Assembly (NCBI GenBank): GCA_030526445.1
Contig: JAUNCV010000048.1
Location: 1-12,490, forward strand
DNA from: Bacteroidales bacterium
Lineage (GTDB): Bacteria > Bacteroidota > Bacteroidia > Bacteroidales > UBA3663
Length of the DNA: 12,490 nt
Direction of reading: 5' to 3'
Below are positions 6,686 to 12,490 of the stretch, in pieces. Numbering within the stretch: position 1 is the first letter of the stretch; each line of letters opens with the position of its first letter. The position numbers and the translations under genes were made by a program. The notes below the pieces were generated by a model. It was not told the DNA's origin. It did not search any database and was given only the letters and a program-made list of their open reading frames with translations.

Positions 6686-6727
6686 GTACCACGATAGTAG
6701 TTTTTGCTATCGTGGTACTTTCATTTT
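6686..6727 (+). terminator. Rho-independent terminator of the exb operon
   Basis: GTACCACGATAG (6686-6697) and CTATCGTGGTAC (6707-6718) are perfect 12-bp inverted arms around a 9-nt loop (6698-6706). A T-rich tail (TTTCATTTT) follows. It begins 24 bp after the last exb stop codon and separates that operon from pyrH. Confidence 0.88.
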
Positions 6728-6779
6728 AAAGACATTTACGCCTTATCTTTCAAACCATCACTTTTTTTTGAACTATATA

Positions 6780-6811
6780 TTTGCAAATTTCGTGAAAAAC
6801 ACATATCTTTG
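6780..6811 (+). promoter_or_regulatory. Bacteroidota-type promoter for pyrH
   Basis: TATCTTTG at 6804-6811 is an exact TAnnTTTG -7 element, and TTTG at 6780-6783 is the -33 element, with a 20-bp gap. The upstream element is itself part of TATATTTG (6776-6783), a second exact TAnnTTTG. A start site near 6818 gives a leader of about 25 nt and rules out the longer pyrH reading frame as the real one. Confidence 0.75.
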
Positions 6812-6842
6812 CAGCATAATTAACCTAAAATATACGTTAACC

Positions 6843-7550
6843 ATGTACAAAAGAATACTCCTTAAGTTGAGCGGCGAATCGCTCATGGGAAGCAAGCAAT
6901 ACGGTATTGATGAAGTTAGACTTGCTGAATATGCTCAGCAAATCAAGCAAGTAGCCGACCTCGGTGTCCAGATTGGCATCGTAATCGGTGGCGGCAATAT
7001 CTTCCGTGGCCTCAGCGGTGCAGGCAAGGGTTTTGACCGCGTCAAAGGTGACCAGATGGGCATGCTTGCCACAACAATCAATGCATTAGCACTGAGCTCT
7101 GCCCTCAACAGCATCGGCCAGAAAGCTCGTGTGCTCACCGCCATCAACATGTTCCCTATCGGCGAGCAATACAGCAAATGGCGCGCTATCGAAGTAATGG
7201 AAGCCGGTGAAGTGGCAATCCTTGCAGGTGGCACAGGATGTCCTTATTTCACTACCGATACCGGTTCCGCTCTCCGTGGCATCGAAATCGAAGCTGACGT
7301 AATGTTGAAGGGTACTCGTGTCGATGGCATTTACACTGCCGACCCAGAAAAAGATCCTACTGCAACCAAGTTCGATAAGATTACCTACGACGAGATCTAT
7401 AACAAGGGTCTTAAGGTAATGGATTTAACCGCTACAACACTTTGCAGAGACAACAAACTGCCAATTATTGTATTCAACATGGACGTTGTCGGCAACCTCT
7501 ACAAGGTTATGACCGATGAGCCAATTGGCACTCTTGTTTACGAAGGTTAA
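6843..7550 (+). CDS. pyrH: UMP kinase
   Basis: UMP kinase phosphorylates UMP to UDP with ATP in the cytoplasm, in pyrimidine nucleotide synthesis. From the ATG at 6843 the protein has 235 residues, close to the 241 of E. coli. Family motifs are KLSGE (8-12), GGGNIFRG (49-56), DQMGMLATTINALAL (70-84), GGTGCPYFTTDTGSALRG (129-146) and ADVMLKGTRVDGIYTADP (151-168). The frame is open further upstream to an ATG at 6684, but that extension would start inside the previous terminator and cover the promoter, and it has no family counterpart, so the later start is right. The next gene begins 19 bp after the stop with no terminator between, so pyrH probably leads a longer transcript that includes the Wzi-like protein, the lipoprotein, frr and rsgA. 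Confidence 0.96.
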   Translation: MYKRILLKLSGESLMGSKQYGIDEVRLAEYAQQIKQVADLGVQIGIVIGGGNIFRGLSGAGKGFDRVKGDQMGMLATTINALALSSALNSIGQKARVLTAINMFPIGEQYSKWRAIEVMEAGEVAILAGGTGCPYFTTDTGSALRGIEIEADVMLKGTRVDGIYTADPEKDPTATKFDKITYDEIYNKGLKVMDLTATTLCRDNKLPIIVFNMDVVGNLYKVMTDEPIGTLVYEG

Positions 7551-7569
7551 CAATTAAAAAAGAAAAAAT

Positions 7570-9138
7570 ATGGGTTACCGTTTGGGCATTTATACCGCAA
7601 TGCTCCTCTCTGCCTCAACCACGCTCAGTGCAGAAGATTTCTTCCGCAGAGCCGCAGAAAAAGAGGCCGAAAAGGAGCAGGAAGAGCTTATGGAAGTTGA
7701 CGGACAGGAATCAAAAGCCTTGTTCGAAATTGGCTGCATGGCCAACACAAGCGGCGATTTCTTGCCATATCAGCTCTATGCCAACAAACAGGGCCGCTTC
7801 GCTCCTATCGGAACCGAAACCTATAATCGCGCCTTCTATTCGCACAAGTTGAGCAAAGAAAAATGGAGTCTCGAAGCGGGTGGCGATCTCTACCTCTACC
7901 ACACCAAGAAGGAGCCCTATTATGCACATGTTGTTCACCTGCAGCAACTCTATGTAAAGGGCAACTGGGGTAAATACACCGTGCAGCTGGGCAGCAAAGA
8001 AGAGGATGCTCAATTTGTTTCGAACCTCTCTTCGGGCAACATGGTTTGGTCGGGCAATGCTCGTCCCGCTCCAGGCTTGAGAATCGGTATGGACGATTTC
8101 GTCTCAACATTCATCACCGGCTATATCTTCGAAATGAAGCTGAACTTCTGGTGGGGAAAGCAGACCGATGGCAAGCTCAACACAAGTGTGTATGAACAAT
8201 ACGAGGCTAATTATGGACAGGAAGTTGACGACCCCAAGAACCCAGGACACAAAATCATAAGCATCACCAAAGACAAGCGCCAGCATGCAAAGGTCGAAAA
8301 TGCTTGGGTGCACCGAAAGTCATTCTTCATCAGAACCACTTCCGACAAACCCGTTTTTGCAACCTTCGGTCTCGAACACGCTGTTATGTATGGCGGTACG
8401 GTGAATGATATGGACTGCTCAGAAGGTACCAACTGGGTACGCTCCATGCTGGGCGGTAGCGGTAAGAAAGAGGGTAACCAATTCAACCACGTGCTGGGTC
8501 AGGACTACCGAATCGACTTCAGAGGCAACCTGCTGGGTGTAGGTCTCTACAAGCAGCATTATGCCGATGATATGGAGGGCGGCCTCTTCAAGAACGGAGC
8601 CGACGGCCTTTGGGGCATGGAGATCACTCTGCCCAAAACCTCTTGGCTGAAGCACATCGTGATCGAATACCTGCATACTACCAACCAAGGTGGTGTTGTT
8701 TATGCCAACGATGAATATACCAAGCTCGATAAAAAGCAAATCTTCAGAACCGCTGGTAATTCAAACTTCTATCACGATCAGCACATGGGCGCCTGGACGC
8801 ACTATGGCATGATTCTCGGCAACCCATTGCTCTCTTCTCCTCTTTACAATACTGACAGCTATCCAGATATGGCGTCAAACATGCTCCGCGCCTACCATCT
8901 CGCATTCGAAGGCAACATTGGTCAGAAGTGGAACTATGCCGTAAAGGCACAGCACACCGATTCGTGGGGCACTCCATTCGCTCCTTTCGGCGAAATCAGA
9001 GGCACCACCTCTGTGGCTGTCGAAGCTGCTTGCAAGGTGAACAATCACTGGAAGGTTGAGGGCGCTTTCGGCATGGACAAGGGTTCTCTCTATGGCGATA
9101 ACACAGGTTTCCATCTTAATATTCAGTACACATTATGA
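7570..9138 (+). CDS. Wzi-like capsule assembly family outer-membrane protein
   Basis: This 522-residue protein has an N-terminal signal peptide (residues 1-21, ending TTLSA). A short charged helix rich in Glu and Lys (about 24-43) comes next, and then a long beta-barrel-like region rich in Tyr, Trp and Gly. LSSGNMVWSGNARPAPGLR (153-171) fits the pattern at this place in Wzi-family proteins, and W247-VHRKSFFIRT with FGLEHAVMYGG (266-276) also fits the family. E. coli Wzi is an outer-membrane lectin that anchors group 1 capsule. Bacteroidota relatives are common and mostly uncharacterised, so a role in surface polysaccharide is inferred from family only. No capsule synthesis genes are visible in the window. 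The stop overlaps the start of a lipoprotein gene by 4 bp (ATGA), which points to translational coupling. Confidence 0.75.
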   Translation: MGYRLGIYTAMLLSASTTLSAEDFFRRAAEKEAEKEQEELMEVDGQESKALFEIGCMANTSGDFLPYQLYANKQGRFAPIGTETYNRAFYSHKLSKEKWSLEAGGDLYLYHTKKEPYYAHVVHLQQLYVKGNWGKYTVQLGSKEEDAQFVSNLSSGNMVWSGNARPAPGLRIGMDDFVSTFITGYIFEMKLNFWWGKQTDGKLNTSVYEQYEANYGQEVDDPKNPGHKIISITKDKRQHAKVENAWVHRKSFFIRTTSDKPVFATFGLEHAVMYGGTVNDMDCSEGTNWVRSMLGGSGKKEGNQFNHVLGQDYRIDFRGNLLGVGLYKQHYADDMEGGLFKNGADGLWGMEITLPKTSWLKHIVIEYLHTTNQGGVVYANDEYTKLDKKQIFRTAGNSNFYHDQHMGAWTHYGMILGNPLLSSPLYNTDSYPDMASNMLRAYHLAFEGNIGQKWNYAVKAQHTDSWGTPFAPFGEIRGTTSVAVEAACKVNNHWKVEGAFGMDKGSLYGDNTGFHLNIQYTL

Positions 9139-9551
9139 AAAGAATGAAATATTTCCCTTTGGTTGCAGGCAGCCTTTTGGCCGTTACACTGCTTTCAAAT
9201 TGTGAGGCTGAAGGAGCCAACGAAGCAGGAGATCTCTATGGCCGATGGAAACTGGAGTCGGTAAAGGCAACAGCGCCCGTAGCACACTCCGATACGCTTT
9301 ATCTGGCATTCCAGGGCAAAGTATATCAGTATCAGCCCAACTGGGATTATGACTGGGGAACTTATCGCCACACCGCAGACTCTCTGATTCTCAACCCATT
9401 GCAGTATGAAAAATACTTCTTCAAAGAGATGGGAATCACACTCGGACATCCAAGAGAATCTGCCGCTTTCAAGATCGATGAACTCTCAAAGAAGCGCATG
9501 CAGATAAGCCGTCACGACACCATCTGGTATTTCAAGAAGTATATCGAATAA
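9135..9551 (+). CDS. Small lipoprotein, lipocalin-like
   Basis: This 138-residue protein has a lipoprotein signal: basic start (KRMK), hydrophobic core and lipobox LLSNC with Cys23 as the predicted lipid-bearing residue. The residues after the cysteine are acidic (CEAEGANEAG), a feature of Bacteroidota lipoproteins that can be exported to the cell surface. The mature part opens with LYGRWKLESV (34-43), the G-x-W opening of lipocalin-like domains, and then alternates short strands (DTLYLAFQG, YQYQPNWDYDWGTYR, DTIWYFKKY) compatible with a small barrel. It overlaps the Wzi-like gene by 4 bp, so the two products probably act together in the outer membrane. The lipocalin-like assignment is a pattern judgement; no ligand can be inferred. 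Confidence 0.75.
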   Translation: MKRMKYFPLVAGSLLAVTLLSNCEAEGANEAGDLYGRWKLESVKATAPVAHSDTLYLAFQGKVYQYQPNWDYDWGTYRHTADSLILNPLQYEKYFFKEMGITLGHPRESAAFKIDELSKKRMQISRHDTIWYFKKYIE

Positions 9552-9587
9552 GAAACAAACAATAATAACAAAACAACAATATTTTTT

Positions 9588-10148
9588 ATGATTGATGTAA
9601 AGCAAACCATTAAGGAAGCTGAAGCAAAGATGCAGGCTTCTGTAGATCATCTCGAGGACACTTTCGACCACATCCGTGCAGGCCGCGCAACCGTTAAGTT
9701 GCTCGATGGCATCAAGTGCGAATGCTATGGCTCAATGATGGAGGTAAGCCAGTGCGCTAACTGCTCTACCCCTGATGCTAAGAGCATCCTTATTCAGCCA
9801 TGGGACAAGAGCATGCTCAAGGTTATCGAGAAGGCTATCATCGACTCTCCTCTCGGCATCATGCCTGAGAACAACGGCGAATACATCCGCATCGGCCTCC
9901 CTCCTATGACCGAGGATCGTCGTCGCGAACTCTCAAAGCGTGCTAAGGGCGAGACCGAAAGCGCTAAGGTTGCAATCCGTAACATTCGTCGTGACACCAT
10001 CGAACTTCTCAAGAAGGAGGTAAAGAATGGCCTTCCTGAGGATCAGGAGAAGGATGCAGAGGCAACAATGCAGAAGAGCCACGACAAATATATCAAGATG
10101 ATCGAAGGCCTCTACGCTGCAAAGGATGCAGAAATCATGGCCGTATAA
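9588..10148 (+). CDS. frr: Ribosome recycling factor with a four-cysteine domain II
   Basis: RRF, with EF-G, splits post-termination ribosomes. The 186 residues match the usual length (185 in E. coli). Domain I helices show FDHIRAGRATVKLLDG (26-41), and EKAIIDSPLGIMPENNGEYIRIGLPP (81-106) and MTEDRRRELSKRAKGE (107-122) are well conserved, as is the C-terminal helix, so the protein should work as RRF. Odd: domain II carries C44 and C46 (KCECYGS) and C56 and C59 (SQCANCS), a CxC-x9-CxxC arrangement. E. coli and Bacteroides RRFs as I recall them have Val, Ser or Ile at these places. The codons are all unambiguous TGC. All arginine codons are CGT or CGC, a sign of high expression. The gene follows the lipoprotein by 36 A-rich bases and precedes rsgA by 9. 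Confidence 0.95.
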   Translation: MIDVKQTIKEAEAKMQASVDHLEDTFDHIRAGRATVKLLDGIKCECYGSMMEVSQCANCSTPDAKSILIQPWDKSMLKVIEKAIIDSPLGIMPENNGEYIRIGLPPMTEDRRRELSKRAKGETESAKVAIRNIRRDTIELLKKEVKNGLPEDQEKDAEATMQKSHDKYIKMIEGLYAAKDAEIMAV

Positions 10149-10157
10149 TTCTGTTCA

Positions 10158-11138
10158 ATGACAGGACTTGTTATCAAAAATACAGGCTTCTGGTACATGG
10201 TTCTTCCCGATGGCCAGAAGCCAAACAATGACCTCCTGAAGCTGGACGCTACTCAGCAGCCAGCTACAGGAGGCCTTGTCCCTTGTAAAATAAAGGGCAA
10301 CTTCCGTCTCAAGGGCATCAGAACCACAAACCCTGTGGCTGTGGGCGATCGTGTTACCTACGAAATGAACAAGGAGGGTTATGCTTTCATCACTCGCATC
10401 GAAGAGCGAAGAAACTACATCATCCGCAAGTCAATCAACCTCTCAAAGCAGGCGCACATCCTCGCCACAAACCTCGATAGCGCCATGTTGGTGGTTACCA
10501 TCAGTCACCCACAGACAAGCACTTCTTTTATTGACCGTTTTCTCGCTACTGCCGAAGCTTATAATGTTCCAACCATATTGGTGATCAATAAGATGGACAT
10601 TTATAACGACGAGGAGAAAGACTACGCCAACGATCTGGCCTATCTTTACAAAAGCATCGGCTACGAAGTGCTGCAGATTTCGGTCGAAACAGGCGAAGGC
10701 ATCGAGCACCTAAAGCAACACCTTGACAACAAAGTAACGCTGATATCGGGCAATAGTGGTGTGGGCAAATCGAGCCTCATCAACACACTCATCCCCGGCA
10801 TCAACGCACGCACTTCTGAGATCAGCGATGTGCACGACCAAGGCATGCACACCACAACATTCTCCGAAATGTATTCGCTCAACGACAACAGCTGGCTTGT
10901 CGATACTCCCGGCATCAAGGGCTTCGGCACCATTGAGTTCGAAAAAGAGAGCGTAGGCCACTATTTCAAGGAAATCTTCAAGATTTCGGCCGACTGCCGT
11001 TTCGGCAACTGCACCCACACCCACGAACCTGGCTGTGCTGTGCTCGAAGCTGTTAACGAACGCCGCATCGCGCTTTCGCGTTACGATAGTTATCTAAGCA
11101 TTTTGCAAGACGAAACAGAAGGAAAATATAGAGAGTGA
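10158..11138 (+). CDS. rsgA: Small ribosomal subunit biogenesis GTPase RsgA
   Basis: RsgA (YjeQ) is a circularly permuted GTPase that assists late 30S subunit maturation. In its 326 residues the order is an N-terminal OB-fold (about 1-90, with AVGDRVTYE at 61-69), then G4 NKMD at 144-147, G1/P-loop GNSGVGKSS at 198-206, G3 DTPG at 249-252, and the C-terminal zinc knuckle with C280, C285, H287 and C293. The ligand spacing (+5, +7, +13) is the one known from YjeQ structures. The permuted motif order is normal for the family and is not a rearrangement. It begins 9 bp after frr, so the two ribosome-cycle genes are almost surely cotranscribed. No terminator is visible after it; the next gene begins 19 bp on. 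Confidence 0.96.
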   Translation: MTGLVIKNTGFWYMVLPDGQKPNNDLLKLDATQQPATGGLVPCKIKGNFRLKGIRTTNPVAVGDRVTYEMNKEGYAFITRIEERRNYIIRKSINLSKQAHILATNLDSAMLVVTISHPQTSTSFIDRFLATAEAYNVPTILVINKMDIYNDEEKDYANDLAYLYKSIGYEVLQISVETGEGIEHLKQHLDNKVTLISGNSGVGKSSLINTLIPGINARTSEISDVHDQGMHTTTFSEMYSLNDNSWLVDTPGIKGFGTIEFEKESVGHYFKEIFKISADCRFGNCTHTHEPGCAVLEAVNERRIALSRYDSYLSILQDETEGKYRE

Positions 11139-11157
11139 GAAATTGAGCACATTGCAA

Positions 11158-12490
11158 ATGAAGAAAAAACTGCTCGGCATAGCGTCTCTCTGGTTAGCCA
11201 TCATTCCGGTGATGGCTAATCCTCGTATTGTATATGAGGAGTTCTCTACAGGCGATGCTTTGCTCGATTCTCTCATCATTCACTTCAACAAAGAGACAAA
11301 CAAACAGAAACAGGCCGGTATCGGAAATCTTCGTTTCAGCACCATTGTCATCGGCACCTCCGAATGCACACAAAACAGCCGAATCTCAAGGCTCATCAGA
11401 GACGTTCTTCCCTTCGATTATCACAAGAAAGAGCATCAGTTCGAGGCTCTGATTCAAGGCAGCTATCAGCATCCTTGCGATTTGCTCATGTCGCCAGTGG
11501 CTCTCTACGGCACGCATAAGCAGAAGACCCGAAAGGCAATCCGTGGCATCAAACAGGCATTCATGCCGCTCGAAGACATGATCTTGATCAATGACAAGGG
11601 CTCAAACAAGACCTATGTTGCACCTTTCTCTGACGATGGCCTGAAACAATACAACTTCTGGTTCAATGAAGATGAAATGAACGACTCTTCGCCCTGGGCT
11701 GTGATTCACTTCTCGCCCAAGCGAAAAAATCACACGCTCATCGAGGGCGATGCCTGGATTGACCGAAACAAGCTGATTATCTCGAAAATCAACTTCACCG
11801 GGTTGGTCGATTTCGGACAGATTGCCGACACCATTTATTACGACAAAGACAAAGGCGCACCCGTCATTGACAAGACTAACCTTCGCATTGACTACCAATA
11901 CGGCAAGACCCGTGGCACCAATCAGTTCCAGTGCTACTATCACTTCGACCAATTCAAATCGCTCGAGCAGCTCAGGCAAGAACCGCCCAACTATGACTTG
12001 ACCGACGTTTACAAAGAGCTGATTCCGCACTTTCGCGATACGCCCGAGGCAACCTACGAAGACGAGATATCGGCCATCAACCACATCACGAAAAACGATA
12101 GCACTGACGACCGCAGAAAACGCTTTATCGAGGCCATGGAGCTGCTGCCAAAAAGACTTGTGGGCCGAAGCACATTCAACGCCTTCGGTTCAGAGTTCCG
12201 CGTCAATGGTCCGCTCAATCCAGCCTCCATTGGTTACGATACGCACAATGGTCTCACCCTGCGCGAGCGTGTTCGTTTCATTCGCGAATGGGGCGAAGGA
12301 AAAGAGCTGCGCGTCAATCCCGAGCTGGGTTATTCCTTCGGCTACCATCAGGTGCGTTATCGCCTGGACGTTAATTGCCGATTGGTTCCTGCCAAGCGAG
12401 TTTCCTTCACCTTCTCGGCCCGAAACAAAGCCAGCGGCTTCTCTTCTAAGTTCAAGCAGGCAGTCGATAAATATCTCAAGGAACTCAAGG
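11158..12490 (+). CDS. DUF5686-like envelope protein (5' part; 3' end beyond the window)
   Basis: The frame is open from the ATG at 11158 to the right edge (444 codons plus one base), so the C-terminus is missing. Residues 1-20 are a signal peptide (MKKKLLGIASLWLAIIPVMA). The stretch YVAPFSDDGLKQYNFWFNED (153-172), VIHFSPKRKNHTLIEGDAWI (182-201) and then a strand-rich segment resembles the DUF5686 family of Bacteroidota outer-membrane proteins (pattern: place of 'Y-x-P-x-S ... YxF', 'I-x-F-x-P-K-R', 'G-x-x-x-I'). Many members begin with a carboxypeptidase-regulatory-like domain, which is not evident here. From about residue 345 the sequence (TFNAFGSEFRVNGPLNPAS onward) changes to alternating strands, fitting a C-terminal barrel. 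Function of the family is unknown. The gene starts 19 bp after rsgA, with no terminator between. Confidence 0.6.
   Translation, partial: MKKKLLGIASLWLAIIPVMANPRIVYEEFSTGDALLDSLIIHFNKETNKQKQAGIGNLRFSTIVIGTSECTQNSRISRLIRDVLPFDYHKKEHQFEALIQGSYQHPCDLLMSPVALYGTHKQKTRKAIRGIKQAFMPLEDMILINDKGSNKTYVAPFSDDGLKQYNFWFNEDEMNDSSPWAVIHFSPKRKNHTLIEGDAWIDRNKLIISKINFTGLVDFGQIADTIYYDKDKGAPVIDKTNLRIDYQYGKTRGTNQFQCYYHFDQFKSLEQLRQEPPNYDLTDVYKELIPHFRDTPEATYEDEISAINHITKNDSTDDRRKRFIEAMELLPKRLVGRSTFNAFGSEFRVNGPLNPASIGYDTHNGLTLRERVRFIREWGEGKELRVNPELGYSFGYHQVRYRLDVNCRLVPAKRVSFTFSARNKASGFSSKFKQAVDKYLKELK

Noticed and set aside
6684..6842. Upstream extension of pyrH by 53 residues
   Set aside because: It starts within the exb terminator hairpin and covers the predicted promoter; UMP kinases begin at the KxLLKLSGE region, which follows the ATG at 6843.
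10158..11138. Unusual G4-G1-G3 motif order in the GTPase as a possible rearrangement
   Set aside because: Circular permutation is the normal state of RsgA/YjeQ proteins.
1..12490. Mobile element, CRISPR array, tRNA or long DNA repeat
   Set aside because: No transposase or integrase motifs, no regularly spaced repeats, no tRNA cloverleaf and no long direct repeats were noticed on either strand.

Overview
The window looks like a chromosomal segment from the phylum Bacteroidota, order Bacteroidales, plausibly a Prevotella-like member. The evidence is a PorQ-type protein of the type IX secretion system, a TonB system with two ExbD proteins, a DUF5686-like protein, TAnnTTTG -7 promoter elements (sometimes with a TTG about 20 bp upstream), and A-rich leaders without clear Shine-Dalgarno sites. 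I see no transposase, integrase, CRISPR array, tRNA or rRNA, and nothing that marks the region as recently acquired.

Layout. Positions 1-714 (minus strand) hold the 5' part of porQ, transcribed leftwards off the window. A 181-bp divergent promoter region separates it from tonB (896-1591, plus strand), which ends in a strong hairpin terminator. Next comes a tight three-gene run (1700-4175): a polyprenyl diphosphate synthase, an unrecognised 243-residue protein, and a TatD-family metal-dependent hydrolase. The second Ton cluster (4330-6661) encodes an ExbB-type channel protein, a small protein with four membrane segments, and two different ExbD-type proteins, and closes with a perfect 12-bp hairpin. 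The last block (6843 to the right edge) holds pyrH, a Wzi-like outer-membrane barrel, a small lipoprotein that overlaps it by 4 bp, frr, rsgA, and the 5' part of a DUF5686-like envelope protein.

How the genes work together. TonB plus ExbB/ExbD form the inner-membrane motor that powers TonB-dependent outer-membrane transporters, and the two loci flank housekeeping genes. PorQ, the Wzi-like protein, the lipoprotein and the DUF5686-like protein all concern the outer membrane or cell surface. pyrH (UMP to UDP), frr (ribosome recycling) and rsgA (30S maturation) are core growth genes. tonB, the exb genes and frr show strong codon bias, which suggests high expression.

No wholly new system is evident. 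The most interesting points are: four cysteines (CxC...CxxC) placed in domain II of ribosome recycling factor; an ExbB in which the position of the E. coli E176 is valine, next to a TonB membrane helix without histidine; an unexplained four-helix protein with an in-membrane aspartate inside the exb operon; and an unknown conserved-looking protein between the prenyl synthase and TatD.
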